Source: Aquiflexum gelatinilyticum (GTDB taxonomy: Bacteria > Bacteroidota > Bacteroidia > Cytophagales > Cyclobacteriaceae). Taken from it: a stretch of 64,000 bases of DNA. The stretch's first letter is position 1, and the number at the start of each line of letters is the position of its first letter. The DNA lies in assembly GCF_024741135.1 (NCBI RefSeq), contig NZ_JANSUY010000001.1, forward strand, positions 310,001-374,000. The letters run 5' to 3'. This document shows, piece after piece, positions 1-8,974 of this stretch. Under the pieces are notes generated by a model. The model was given only the letters and a program-made list of their open reading frames with translations. It did not search any database and was not told the DNA's origin. A program made the translations under genes and the position numbers.

Positions 1-721
1 AGATGATTTTTAAGCGAAATGATTGAACTATACTCTTCAAATATATATAATCTTCTAAGGTATTCTCAAAATTGGAAGATTTAATGCTTTTTTCAAAATT
101 CTGACAAAAATTGTAAATTTTCAATGCGCCTAGGGTACCGGAATTACCTTTGATAATATGTATTTTCTCTCCGATTTCGGGATAGTTTCCTGAATCAATT
201 AAGGATTTGGTTTCAACCAATAAATTAATACATTCTTCAATAAACTCCTCATATACTGAACGGATGTTTTCGGCATTGTTAAATTTCAATAAAGTATTTA
301 CCACTTTAGGATCCAGTTCTATTTCGTTTGGATTATCAATTCTAATCGGCACTTCATTTTTCCGTAAATGTCTGTCGATGGTTTCTAACAGATTTCGAGG
401 CTTGATAGGTTTGGAAATAAAATCATCGAAACCCGTAGAAATAAAGTAATCCCTGTCTTTTTCATTGGCAAAGGCTGAAACGGCGATAACAGGGATATTA
501 GCAATTTTTTCGTTTTTGATAACATTCAGGGTGTTGATTCCGTCAAGTACAGGCATTTGTATATCCATTAATACTAGATCAAATTTCCCGGTTTTGATTT
601 TTTCCAATGCCTCCCTTCCGTCAGAAGCAGTTCCAAATTCGTAGATTTGGCCGATGATATGCTCAAAAACTTTCCTGTTGAGAGAATTGTCATCTACAAT
701 AAGTACTTTTTTGGCTTTCAT
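1..721 (-). CDS. Response regulator with C-terminal HPt domain (partial at window edge)
   Basis: The minus strand reads MKAKKVLIVDDNSLNRKVF and stays open to base 1, so the 3' end is outside the window (about 240 residues visible). Residues 1-120 form a receiver domain: acidic pair in LIVDDN, phosphoacceptor Asp in LVLMDIQMP, Thr/Ser position in AVSAFAN, and Lys in ISKPIKP. After a linker, residues about 140-240 look like a histidine phosphotransfer domain, with the acceptor His in KIHIIKGNSGTLG. A lone REC-HPt protein passes phosphate between a hybrid kinase and another regulator. It is divergent from miaA with about 50 bp between the starts. It could also be the 3' end of a longer hybrid kinase, but the ATG before KAKKVL is a good start. 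No frameshift seen. Confidence 0.85.
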   Translation of the reverse strand, partial: MKAKKVLIVDDNSLNRKVFEHIIGQIYEFGTASDGREALEKIKTGKFDLVLMDIQMPVLDGINTLNVIKNEKIANIPVIAVSAFANEKDRDYFISTGFDDFISKPIKPRNLLETIDRHLRKNEVPIRIDNPNEIELDPKVVNTLLKFNNAENIRSVYEEFIEECINLLVETKSLIDSGNYPEIGEKIHIIKGNSGTLGALKIYNFCQNFEKSIKSSNFENTLEDYIYLKSIVQSFRLKII

Positions 722-773
722 TGTTTATAATTGATAATTTTGAAATTTACTTATTGCCTTTCTGACACACGCT

Positions 774-1685
774 TTGGATTCTAAAAATAAACATTTATTG
801 GTAATTGCAGGCCCTACTGCTGTGGGCAAAACTGAAATCTGTCTCAAACTCGCTAAAATATTTCAAACCGAAATAATTTCTTCGGATAGTAGGCAGTTTT
901 ACAGAGAAACTGAAATCGGTACCGCCAAGCCTACCGTCAATGAAATGGCAGAGGTCAAACATCATTTTGTCAATTCACTTTCAATTTTTGATATGTATGA
1001 TGTCCGAAAATTTGAAATAGAAACACTAGAGTTGTTGGAAAAGCTTTTTGCCAAACACGATTTGGTAATCCTGACAGGAGGTTCAGGATTATACATTGAT
1101 GCCATTTGTTTTGGATTTGATGAAATCCCGAATGTAGACCCTTCCATTAGGGAGCAATTGATTTTGGATCATAAAGAGAAAGGAATCCAAAATTTACAAT
1201 CAAGGCTCAAAAACCTTGATCCTGTATACTTTGAAGAGGTCGATATTCATAATCCCCAAAGGCTGATGAGGGCTTTGGAAGTCTGTATAGGTACAGGTAA
1301 GCTTTACAGTTCATTCAGAAAAAAGAAAAAAAATACCAGATTTTTCAATTGTATTTTGGTAGGACTCGAAAGAGACCGAGAAGACCTCTATGAAAGAATT
1401 GACAGGAGGATGGACTCCATGATCACAGAGGGGATTTTTGAAGAAGCCGAAAAATTATTTACCCACAGACATCTGAATGCACTTCAAACTGTGGGATATT
1501 CTGAGATATTTGGATATTTAGAAGGAAAATACGACAGGGAAGAGGCTGTAAGGTTACTCAAGAGAAATTCCCGGAGATATGCCAAGAGACAAATGACTTG
1601 GTTCAAAAAATACAGTGAAATGAAATGGTTTCATCCTTCAGATCTTCAAGGGATACTGGCTTTGGTTGCAAATACCAAAGAATAA
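774..1685 (+). CDS. miaA: tRNA dimethylallyltransferase
   Basis: Transfers a dimethylallyl group to N6 of A37 in tRNAs that read UNN codons. The 303-residue length fits the family. The N-terminal P-loop is GPTAVGKT, followed by the DSRQFYRETEIGTAKP region, which contacts tRNA and catalytic groups, then LTGGSGLYIDA and the C-terminal FAKRQMTWFK-type motif (here YAKRQMTWFKKY). The start is TTG: the frame is open upstream to a stop at 741 but holds no ATG, and residues before LLVIAGPTAVGKT are few in homologues. A CTG at 762 is the only alternative. It is convergent with the small membrane protein gene ending at 1751. Confidence 0.95.
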   Translation: MDSKNKHLLVIAGPTAVGKTEICLKLAKIFQTEIISSDSRQFYRETEIGTAKPTVNEMAEVKHHFVNSLSIFDMYDVRKFEIETLELLEKLFAKHDLVILTGGSGLYIDAICFGFDEIPNVDPSIREQLILDHKEKGIQNLQSRLKNLDPVYFEEVDIHNPQRLMRALEVCIGTGKLYSSFRKKKKNTRFFNCILVGLERDREDLYERIDRRMDSMITEGIFEEAEKLFTHRHLNALQTVGYSEIFGYLEGKYDREEAVRLLKRNSRRYAKRQMTWFKKYSEMKWFHPSDLQGILALVANTKE

Positions 1686-1750
1686 GAAAACCGGTTTAGG
1701 GCTTTTGGAAATCAAGAAGACCATTAATTGAGAATTTTAAAATTATACAA

Positions 1751-2122
1751 TCATCCAAGCTGTTTATGCCCCATTCCTTTTGCCACAAAGCTATAGGGTT
1801 TTTGGACAATTAGTTTGTTGTATTGGGAAACGGTGATTTTCAATGATTGGTAGATAGGCTTGATTTCCTTTTGAAACGTGGGTTCTGTCTTTGAAGTAAG
1901 GTTTGATTTTACCTTTTGGTATTCTGAATCAATCAAACGTAGAGATTCTTTGCTGAGGTTGGCATTGTTTTTTGTCAAAGAACCTGACTTTTCCAAACCA
2001 TCAAAAAAAGCCTGTTGGAGTTGCAAGATGGATTTTTTCTTGGCTAAAATAGATTGGTTGACCACAAGCCAAAACAATCCTGAAAAACCGGCAAGCATAA
2101 TTATGATAGGTAGATACCCCAT
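1751..2122 (-). CDS. Small membrane-anchored protein, weakly LemA-like
   Basis: 123 residues. One N-terminal hydrophobic helix (about residues 4-24, LPIIIMLAGFSGLFWLVVN) is followed by a Lys-rich, mostly helical soluble part. The C-terminal stretch SQYNKLIVQKPYSFVAKGMG resembles the end of LemA-type proteins (YN..I...P..l.A), but the protein is shorter than LemA and lacks a convincing full match, so the family call is tentative. It lies 7 bp downstream of pfkA on the same strand and is probably co-transcribed with it. Function unknown. Confidence 0.7.
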   Translation of the reverse strand: MGYLPIIIMLAGFSGLFWLVVNQSILAKKKSILQLQQAFFDGLEKSGSLTKNNANLSKESLRLIDSEYQKVKSNLTSKTEPTFQKEIKPIYQSLKITVSQYNKLIVQKPYSFVAKGMGHKQLG

Positions 2123-2129
2123 GGTAATT

Positions 2130-3104
2130 TTAAATACTTAATATTTCGATTAATTTCAAATGGTCGGGATTTAAGGCTTTGCTTTTCCCGATACAATCAG
2201 CAAATGGGGTATAGACGACTAGACCGTTCATGACACCTGCCATGCAATTGGATTCTCCTGCAATCAAGCCATCTACTGCAGCCATACCACACCTTGAAGC
2301 CAATACCCTATCCCGGGCTGTAGGACGCCCACCTCTTTGGATATGTCCCAATGTGGTGACTTTAAATTCCTTTTCGGGGTCATTGACTTTTTCGCGGACT
2401 TTCTGCATTATTTCTTCTGCACCGCCTTCAACATCACCTTCAGCTACGACAATGATACTTGAAGACTTGGATTTTCGGAGATTTTTCAGAGATTTTACCA
2501 CTGCTTTAAGGTTAGTGGAAGTTTCAGGAACCATTACAAATTCCGCTCCTCCTCCAATACCACATTCCACGGCGATGTAGCCACTGTCTCTTCCCATTAC
2601 TTCTATGAAGAAAATCCTATCATGAGCCGCTGCGGTATCTCTGATTTTGTCTATGGCATCCAAAGCAGTATTGACCGCGGTATCAAATCCTATGGTATAA
2701 TCAGTACCGTAAATGTCATTGTCGATAGTCCCGGGACAACCTATGACGGGAATTCCATATTCTTCAAAAAAAATCTTTGCTCCGGTAAAGGTACCATCTC
2801 CCCCAATCGCTACCAAACCTTCTATGCCGTTTGCTTTCAGCTGTTGATATGCTTTCGATCTACCTTCCTTGGTCCTGAATTCTTCACTTCTTGCGGATTT
2901 TAAGATGGTTCCTCCGCGCTGTATAATATTGCTTACCGAATGGGATTGCATCCTTTTAATGTTACCATTGATCATTCCATCATAGCCGTATGAAATTCCA
3001 AATACTTCCAAATCTCTAAAAATCGCTGTTCTGACAACAGCCCTGATGCAGGCATTCATACCCGGGGCATCACCTCCCGATGTGTATACTGCTATTTTTT
3101 TCAT
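2130..3104 (-). CDS. pfkA: ATP-dependent 6-phosphofructokinase
   Basis: Phosphorylates fructose 6-phosphate at C1, the committed step of glycolysis. The start is placed at the ATG before KKIAVYTSGGDAPGMN. An upstream in-frame ATG would add six residues that the family lacks. Motifs in order: GGDAPGMN (ATP site), GGDGTFTGA, PGTIDNDIYGTD (catalytic Asp), EVMGRDSGYIA (substrate site) and HIQRGGRPTARDR (effector and substrate Arg). The Gly after GGD in GGDGT is the residue typical of ATP users; pyrophosphate-dependent enzymes usually carry Asp there. About 324 residues, full length. Confidence 0.96.
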   Translation of the reverse strand: MKKIAVYTSGGDAPGMNACIRAVVRTAIFRDLEVFGISYGYDGMINGNIKRMQSHSVSNIIQRGGTILKSARSEEFRTKEGRSKAYQQLKANGIEGLVAIGGDGTFTGAKIFFEEYGIPVIGCPGTIDNDIYGTDYTIGFDTAVNTALDAIDKIRDTAAAHDRIFFIEVMGRDSGYIAVECGIGGGAEFVMVPETSTNLKAVVKSLKNLRKSKSSSIIVVAEGDVEGGAEEIMQKVREKVNDPEKEFKVTTLGHIQRGGRPTARDRVLASRCGMAAVDGLIAGESNCMAGVMNGLVVYTPFADCIGKSKALNPDHLKLIEILSI

Positions 3105-3294
3105 GTTTAATAGGTTTTCCAAAAGCCAAAATTACTCATATTTGGATGTCATGGTAATACAATCCGAAAATCTTTTGATTTGTTTTAGATTATCTTACAA
3201 ATAGGGATTTCCTATTCTGACATGAATTAAAAATTCAAAAACCTTGATTTTGTTTTCTTACTTTTTGGGCATTATTCTCTTTTATTTAAAAAAT

Positions 3295-3336
3295 AAGCCG
3301 GCATCCTTTTCATTGATTTTGCCAGGATGCCGGTTT
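3295..3336 (-). terminator. Rho-independent terminator of ssb
   Basis: Inverted repeat with arms 3298-3307 (CCGGCATCCT) and 3324-3333, extendable by three more pairs to 3295-3336. On the minus strand it is followed by the T-rich tract TTATTTTTT. It lies directly behind the ssb stop codon. Confidence 0.85.
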
Positions 3337-3340
3337 GAGG

Positions 3341-3688
3341 TCATGCGGAGGTCACTTTTTCTCCCAAAAGTAATACCTCTTCAGCTACTACCTCAGTGAT
3401 GTATTTTTTTGTACCGTCTTTATCTTCATAAGTACGGTTAGAAAGCTTGCCTTCAATCGCGATTTCAGAACCTTTATCAGTGTACTTCTCTACTATTTCT
3501 GCGGTTTTTCCCCATGCGACGATATTATGCCAAGTGGTTTCTTCCACTTTTTCACCTTTCGCATTTTTGAAAACATCCTTGGTGGCAATGCTGAAAGTTG
3601 CTTTTGCTTTTCCTGAATCAAAATGTTTTGTTTCTGCTTTGGCACCCAATCTTCCGATCAATTGTACCTTGTTTCTCATGTTGCTCAT
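3341..3688 (-). CDS. ssb: Single-stranded DNA-binding protein, short form
   Basis: Binds single-stranded DNA during replication, repair or DNA uptake. The OB fold covers nearly the whole 115 residues: RNKVQLIGRLG at the N-terminus, TTWHNIVAWGKTAEIVEKY in the middle, and the strand IAIEGKLSNRTYEDKDG. The protein stops at LLGEKVTSA and lacks both the Gly/Pro-rich linker and the acidic DDxIPF-type tip through which a main SSB recruits partners. It therefore looks like an accessory SSB; the replicative copy may lie elsewhere. Start at MSNMRNKV; the second Met (3679) is an alternative. Confidence 0.93.
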   Translation of the reverse strand: MSNMRNKVQLIGRLGAKAETKHFDSGKAKATFSIATKDVFKNAKGEKVEETTWHNIVAWGKTAEIVEKYTDKGSEIAIEGKLSNRTYEDKDGTKKYITEVVAEEVLLLGEKVTSA

Positions 3689-3935
3689 ATTTTTTTGTTT
3701 TGGTTAAATGAAAACTGCCTGTTTATCAAGCAATAGTCCAAATTTCTGTAAAAAGCTTTCTGTTAGTCGGTAGTTTGTCGTTTCTAATCGATTATAAACG
3801 TTTGTGAAACGGCTTTGAGCTCCAACATCTCTGAATTTCTGCCTCTTAGATTTAAAATTTTTGTACGGTTCTTAATTTGGCTTTAGATTTTATTAGCTTG
3901 CTTTTCGAATCAATTCATTTAAAAACCACACCAAA

Positions 3936-5438
3936 ATGAAAAAATCCATGCTATTTGTTTGTGCTTTTCTTCTGGCATTTCAGATCAATGCACAAGAAAA
4001 ACCAACTGAAAAACCCATTCAGGAAGGTGAGGTATTCACTTCTACCCAAACTGTCAAAATCAACGGTACCACCCACAGCCTCAAAACAAGGGCGGGCACA
4101 CTTCAGCTTAGAGATGAAAACAATGAACCAATTGCTTTGCATGGCTTTACAGCTTATTTCAAAGAGGATGGACCAACCAAAAGACCCATCATTTTTTCAT
4201 TTAACGGCGGCCCCGGTTCCTCTTCCTATTGGCTTCACATGGGTGTTATGGGACCAAAAAGAATTGTTGTCAACGATCCGGGATATACAAAAGCTGCACC
4301 TTATGAATTGGTCAACAATGATTATTCCATTCTCGATGTAGCTGATGTGGTGATGATGGATCCTATTGGAACAGGGTTGAGCATGCCGATCGGAAAGGCG
4401 GAGGGAAAGGATTTTTGGGGGGTGGATCAAGATATCAGATCTACTAGTTTGTTCATCATGCAGTTTTTGAAAGAATATGACCGGATGCAATCACCAAAGT
4501 ATTTGTTGGGTGAAAGCTATGGAACATTCAGAAATGCCGGAGTCATGAGTTATTTATTGGACAAAGGATATGCCCTCAATGGTGTGGTCATGGTTTCTTC
4601 GGTATTTGATATCAGGTCATTGGCTTTTCCTGTCCAAGAAAGTACTTCCTACCTTATTCATTTCCCATCCTATGCTGCTACTGCTTGGTATCATGACAAG
4701 ATTCCCAACAAAAACCCCAACTTGGAAGCTTTTGTCGATGAAGTGAGAAAATTTACCGAACAGGATTATTTGCCGGCTTTGTTTAAAGGAGGAAGACTCA
4801 GTCCTGCAGATAAAAACAGTGTGGCCGAAAAAATGGAAAATTATACAGGAATATCAAAGGATATTTGGAATAGAAATAACCTAAGGATGACAGCCAGTGA
4901 ATTTTTCAATGAATTGCTCAGAGAAGAGGGCATGACAGTCGGCCGATTGGATTCCAGATTCAAAGGCATCAATCCTATGCCTCAAAATCAATATGCTATT
5001 ACGGATCCTCAAAGCGATGCCATTTCGCCTGCCTATACCACAGGATTCTTGGATTACTTGCACAGAGATTTGGGTGTAAGCAAAAAACTGACCTACAAAA
5101 CTTCCGCCTATGCTTCACCTGGATTTAAATGGGATTGGTCACACCGAGGGAATGAAGGTTGGGGCAGTATGATTTCAGTGAATACGGCCATCGATATGGC
5201 GGATGCCATGAACAAAGACCCAAATGTAAAAGTGCTGCTTATGAACGGCTACTACGATTTGGCTACTGTGTTTTATGGAGTGGAACACACCATTGACCAA
5301 ATGAACCTGAGACCTGAAATCAGAAAAAACATCATCATGACGTATTATGAGGGAGGTCATATGTTCTATACCCACATGCCATCGCTCCAAAAATTCAAGA
5401 AAGATTTGGCGGACTTTATCAAGGATACCACCAAATGA
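3936..5438 (+). CDS. Secreted serine carboxypeptidase (peptidase S10 family)
   Basis: 500 residues with a Sec signal peptide (KKSMLFVCAFLLAFQINAQE, cleavage about after NAQ). The alpha/beta-hydrolase catalytic set is visible: oxyanion segment FNGGPGSSSYWLHMG, nucleophile Ser in LGESYGTFR, Asp in LMNGYYDLAT, and His in YEGGHMFY near the C-terminus. The family removes C-terminal residues from peptides. Export suggests peptide scavenging or envelope peptide turnover in the periplasm. A single-gene unit: a hairpin follows at 5484-5523. Confidence 0.92.
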   Translation: MKKSMLFVCAFLLAFQINAQEKPTEKPIQEGEVFTSTQTVKINGTTHSLKTRAGTLQLRDENNEPIALHGFTAYFKEDGPTKRPIIFSFNGGPGSSSYWLHMGVMGPKRIVVNDPGYTKAAPYELVNNDYSILDVADVVMMDPIGTGLSMPIGKAEGKDFWGVDQDIRSTSLFIMQFLKEYDRMQSPKYLLGESYGTFRNAGVMSYLLDKGYALNGVVMVSSVFDIRSLAFPVQESTSYLIHFPSYAATAWYHDKIPNKNPNLEAFVDEVRKFTEQDYLPALFKGGRLSPADKNSVAEKMENYTGISKDIWNRNNLRMTASEFFNELLREEGMTVGRLDSRFKGINPMPQNQYAITDPQSDAISPAYTTGFLDYLHRDLGVSKKLTYKTSAYASPGFKWDWSHRGNEGWGSMISVNTAIDMADAMNKDPNVKVLLMNGYYDLATVFYGVEHTIDQMNLRPEIRKNIIMTYYEGGHMFYTHMPSLQKFKKDLADFIKDTTK

Positions 5439-5483
5439 CATTCATTTGGGAATAAGCAAAATATAAAGGAATGTCTTGGATAG

Positions 5484-5523
5484 CCATTTGGATTGTCATT
5501 TTTTGATAGTCCAAATGGTTTTT
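5484..5523 (+). terminator. Terminator after the S10 peptidase gene
   Basis: Arms CCATTTGGA (5484-5492) and TCCAAATGG (5510-5518), a 17-nt loop, then a run of T from 5519. Located 45 bp after the stop codon. Confidence 0.7.
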
Positions 5524-5630
5524 GTATTTTAGGGATTGACGACCATTAAAAAAGGTTTCTGGCTCCATATTGCAATCACAATTTCTGACTTAAGAACTTA
5601 CAAAATCCTTTTTTTACAATAATTCAAGAA

Positions 5631-7199
5631 ATGAGACCCCTGTTAATGCTTTTAAAATCGAAGGTGTCAACCCTATTTAGAAGATATTGGGTTTTGTTTT
5701 TATTCCCGATTTTAGTGGCGGGTATTTCAATTGACGGTATCCAAAAATGGGTCATCCAATATGGTTCTGATATCCCCAAAGTATGGACCGATGAGGCGAT
5801 AAAAGATTGGGAACTTCCCAATTTCAATCCTGAATTTTCGGCAAAGCCGGTATCGGCTGCATTTTATTATAACCTCCCTGAAAGGGTTATCTACAAAACC
5901 TATACTGTGTACCATCCTGACCATGAACCTGAGGGATATTGGGATTGGCTACATAGTATAGATGCGGAAATTGAGTTGGATGAATCCAAATTACTGACCG
6001 AGGAAGACTTTGTGAAGGCAGGAGAGTTGCTGTTTGATTATCCGATTGATTCTCTTGGCGCCATTATTTCCAAAGAAAATGTGCGTGATGTTGGGTTTTA
6101 TGAATATAGTGAAATGCCGCTTTCCAAGGATGGAATCATGCCATTTGCCAGATGGATAGTAACTGGAAAAGGAAAGGTTTATTTGGGAAATCTCTCCTGT
6201 GGGATGTGCCACACCAAGGTAATGCCAGATGGTTCATTGTTGAAGGGTGCACAAGGCAGCTTTCCCGGAGATAAGGCTTTTGCGTATGGGCTGCAAAAGG
6301 CTCCTGAAAATGACGTCAAGGCTGTCAGTGGTTTTCTTTTTTCCTCTCCTTGGGCGGAGGGAGATCCACACGGGGAATTGCTCTCCAAGAAAAAGCAAGA
6401 TATCCTTGATGCGTACGCCGCCGTACCCACAGGAGCTTTTGGCAGACAGGGGACAAGTATCCTTTTTCCCCCGCAGATTCCTGATTTGATAGGTGTTAAG
6501 GACAGAAAATATCTTGACCACGGCGGTCTTGGGCAACATAGAAATATTGAAGATTTGATGCGGTATATCGCCATGAACCAATCTCTGGATTTTCTGAATA
6601 TGTATGGAAGTTTCAATCCACTTGGATTAAATGATGAAGTAATCAATAGCGGCAAACCCATTATGTTCCCTGGCACATACGACAGACATTCAGACAAGCA
6701 ATTGTATGCCTTGGCAAAATATGTTTATTCCATCAAAGCTCCTGAAAACCCCAACAAACCAAGCCAACTTACCGAAAAGGGAAAAGTGATTTTTGCGGAA
6801 CAGGGTTGTGTTACCTGCCATACTCCACCGTATTATACCAATAATAAACTCACCCCTGCGGATGGTTTTGAGATTCCTGAGGAGCATTATGACAAGTATG
6901 ACATTTTTGACATTTCCGTAGGAACAGATCCTGGATATACAACGAAAACAAGGAGAGGCACCGGCTATTATAAAGTCCCATCTCTAAGAGGACTTTGGTA
7001 TCGGGGACCATTTTTCCATGATGCTTCTTTGGCAAAACTGGAGGATGTCCTGGATCCCAAAAGGTTAGAAAGTGAATATGTGCCCACGGCATTTATTGGT
7101 GCCGGAATCAAAAACAGGGCAGTATCCGGACACGAATTTGGATTGGAATTGGATCCCGAAGATAAAAAGGCATTGATAGCATTTCTGAAAACCCTTTGA
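5631..7199 (+). CDS. Membrane-anchored di-haem c-type cytochrome
   Basis: 522 residues. A hydrophobic N-terminal segment (VLFLFPILVAGIS) is likely a signal anchor, so the rest faces the periplasm. Two CxxCH haem sites are present: CGMCH near residue 193 and CVTCH near residue 398. The second half has the PSLRGLWYRGPFFHDASLAKLEDV block seen in cytochrome-c-peroxidase/MauG-like proteins, where it carries distal-side residues. Likely an electron carrier or peroxidase-like oxidoreductase; the substrate cannot be told. The YceI-like gene starts 3 bp after it, implying an operon. Confidence 0.88.
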   Translation: MRPLLMLLKSKVSTLFRRYWVLFLFPILVAGISIDGIQKWVIQYGSDIPKVWTDEAIKDWELPNFNPEFSAKPVSAAFYYNLPERVIYKTYTVYHPDHEPEGYWDWLHSIDAEIELDESKLLTEEDFVKAGELLFDYPIDSLGAIISKENVRDVGFYEYSEMPLSKDGIMPFARWIVTGKGKVYLGNLSCGMCHTKVMPDGSLLKGAQGSFPGDKAFAYGLQKAPENDVKAVSGFLFSSPWAEGDPHGELLSKKKQDILDAYAAVPTGAFGRQGTSILFPPQIPDLIGVKDRKYLDHGGLGQHRNIEDLMRYIAMNQSLDFLNMYGSFNPLGLNDEVINSGKPIMFPGTYDRHSDKQLYALAKYVYSIKAPENPNKPSQLTEKGKVIFAEQGCVTCHTPPYYTNNKLTPADGFEIPEEHYDKYDIFDISVGTDPGYTTKTRRGTGYYKVPSLRGLWYRGPFFHDASLAKLEDVLDPKRLESEYVPTAFIGAGIKNRAVSGHEFGLELDPEDKKALIAFLKTL

Positions 7200-7202
7200 T
7201 CC

Positions 7203-7724
7203 ATGAAAGTAAAAATCCTGCTTTTACTGGTTTTTTTGTTTCCATTTCAGATTTTCTGTCAAAGCAAAAATACAATAGATCCAATCCGATTTCAGATAAA
7301 AAACGCCGGAATCAATGTGGATGGTACCATATCGGATTGGGAGTATGAAATTTCCTTTGATCCAAAAAATCTGATTGATTCCAAGATTAAGGCAACTGCT
7401 AATCCACAAAGCATTGAAACAGGGATCAAGCTTCGGGATAAACATTTGCAGGGAAGGCAGTATTTCAATGTGGAAAAATTCCCTGAAATCAGAATTTCAT
7501 CAAAAAGATTTACTTCGAAAGGAAAAGGGAGATTTGTAGGGATTTTTGAGCTTCAGGTCAAAGATGTAAAGAAGGAAATCACTATCCCTTTTGCTATGAT
7601 TAAATCGGGAAAAAATCAACGTTTTTCAGCGGAGTTTACGATTAACAGGTTGGATTATGGAATTGGTGAAAGCAGTCTTGTTCTAGGTGATGAGGTAAAG
7701 ATTCTGATAAATTTCGAGAAATGA
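7203..7724 (+). CDS. Secreted YceI-like lipocalin-fold protein
   Basis: 173 residues with a signal peptide (KVKILLLLVFLFPFQIFCQS). The body has the YceI pattern: an N-terminal strand around IRFQIKNAGINVDGTI, DPKNLIDSKIKATANPQSIETG, RDKHLQGRQYFNVEKFPEI (the D...L.....F.V..yP.i block), and a C-terminal FTINRLDYGIGE. YceI proteins bind isoprenoid or quinone-like lipids in the periplasm. Directly behind the cytochrome c gene, it may bind a lipid electron carrier for that protein; this link is inferred from position only. Confidence 0.85.
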   Translation: MKVKILLLLVFLFPFQIFCQSKNTIDPIRFQIKNAGINVDGTISDWEYEISFDPKNLIDSKIKATANPQSIETGIKLRDKHLQGRQYFNVEKFPEIRISSKRFTSKGKGRFVGIFELQVKDVKKEITIPFAMIKSGKNQRFSAEFTINRLDYGIGESSLVLGDEVKILINFEK

Positions 7725-7825
7725 TTTTTGAGTCGTTTTCAAAGATTTTTTTGATGTAATTCTCTGTTTTTCAATATTTAATATTTTTTTGTAGATTGTT
7801 CTTTTCCACCAAAATAAACCTTTAA

Positions 7826-8974
7826 ATGAACTACTTATCAATTTTGAAATTGTGGGCTTTTGTCCTGATCCCTGTGTTTTTTGGGACAATTTATTTCTTC
7901 ACAGAAGAAGAGGAAAAGTCTGAGGTTATTACCTTTTTAGGAGAAAATAACCTTGACCAGTTGATGGGAATAACGCTTTGCCGGGAGATGGCTTACGTCC
8001 CGGAGGATTTTCTGACCAAACCGATTGGGGTTTCAAATGTCCGAATAGGTTCAATTGATTTTCCCATCAATACTAGTTCAAAGGAAGCGCAGGAAATGTT
8101 TAACCAAGGAATGGCGTATTATTACAGTTTTGACTATGTGCAGGCGGCCCGGTCTTTTAATGATGGGGTGAGACTGGACCCGGAAGCTGCAATGATCTGG
8201 AATGGCCTGAGTGTTACTTACACAAACCTTTCAGATACTGTCAAATCCAAGGAATTTGGAACCAAAGCTTTTGAACTGGCCAGAAAATCAGGAAACAGAT
8301 TTGAATACCTTTATACAAAATCTAATTTTTTGGCTTTGGAGCCGCCAAGTGGAATGGAAGAGTATCAGGCACTTTATGACAGTGTTTATGCAGTAAAAGA
8401 TGCGCTGGTTTCCGCAGACCATGTGGATACAGAAAGATTTTTTCGCTTTGCAAGTGACCACGTTGAGCAATTTTATTCCAAACCAACAGGTTTGCCTTTG
8501 ATCTTGGCTGCATTGCCCGAACACCACCACATTTTCAGAAAAGTGACCAAAAATTCATTGCTTTTGCATGAAGGAATCCAGATTAATCCCATGTCTGTCG
8601 ATACTGAAAAACTGGCAAAATTGGCTTGGGAAATAATGGAGCCCATTCAAATGCAGAAATTGGATGACTTGGCAGGTTCATTCGGTCAAGCAGAGGCTAA
8701 CGGCAAAGGGAGCACCGTGATCAAAGAAGTCGCTCTAGCGGCTACTGAAGGACGGATAGAAACTCTTTTGGTAGAAGAGGACAAGATTATTGCCATAAGG
8801 ATTACCAATCTTGTCACCGGAAATACTCAAAACAAAGACTTGGACAATCCAATCGTGGATGATCTTTTGGATGATATGGGTGAGTTGGTGATAAAAATGG
8901 GAGGAGAAGTGATGGTGCTTCCTGCAGACAAAATGCCTTCTAAAACAGGGCTTGCTGCCATTTACAGATACTAA
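7826..8974 (+). CDS. Chimeric protein: TM + TPR N-terminus joined to C-terminal half of a baeRF (bacterial eRF1-like) protein
   Basis: 382 residues. Residues 6-25 form one membrane helix (ILKLWAFVLIPVFFGTIYFF). Residues about 85-165 are TPR-like (QEMFNQGMAYYYSFDYVQAA, FNDGVRLDPEAAMIWNGLSV). From about residue 200 the protein changes character and matches the C-terminal part of bacterial archaeo-eukaryotic release factor homologues: DTERFFR, KPTGLPLILAALPEHHHIFR, a WEIMEP helix, AATEGRIETLLVEED, DDLLDDMGELVIKMGGEV and the terminal LPADKMP...GLAAIYRY. The N-terminal eRF1-like domains that normally precede this part are missing. Either an in-frame deletion joined two genes or this is a real domain fusion; the membrane helix would put a normally cytosolic domain in the periplasm. 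A terminator follows at 8995. Domain calls are from memory of the families. Confidence 0.8.
   Translation: MNYLSILKLWAFVLIPVFFGTIYFFTEEEEKSEVITFLGENNLDQLMGITLCREMAYVPEDFLTKPIGVSNVRIGSIDFPINTSSKEAQEMFNQGMAYYYSFDYVQAARSFNDGVRLDPEAAMIWNGLSVTYTNLSDTVKSKEFGTKAFELARKSGNRFEYLYTKSNFLALEPPSGMEEYQALYDSVYAVKDALVSADHVDTERFFRFASDHVEQFYSKPTGLPLILAALPEHHHIFRKVTKNSLLLHEGIQINPMSVDTEKLAKLAWEIMEPIQMQKLDDLAGSFGQAEANGKGSTVIKEVALAATEGRIETLLVEEDKIIAIRITNLVTGNTQNKDLDNPIVDDLLDDMGELVIKMGGEVMVLPADKMPSKTGLAAIYRY

Noticed and set aside
207-449. 80-codon plus-strand ORF
   Set aside because: Antisense to the convincing receiver-HPt coding sequence on the minus strand.
6179-6697. 172-codon ORF antisense to the cytochrome c gene
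   Set aside because: Overlaps an obvious di-haem cytochrome on the other strand and has no family features.
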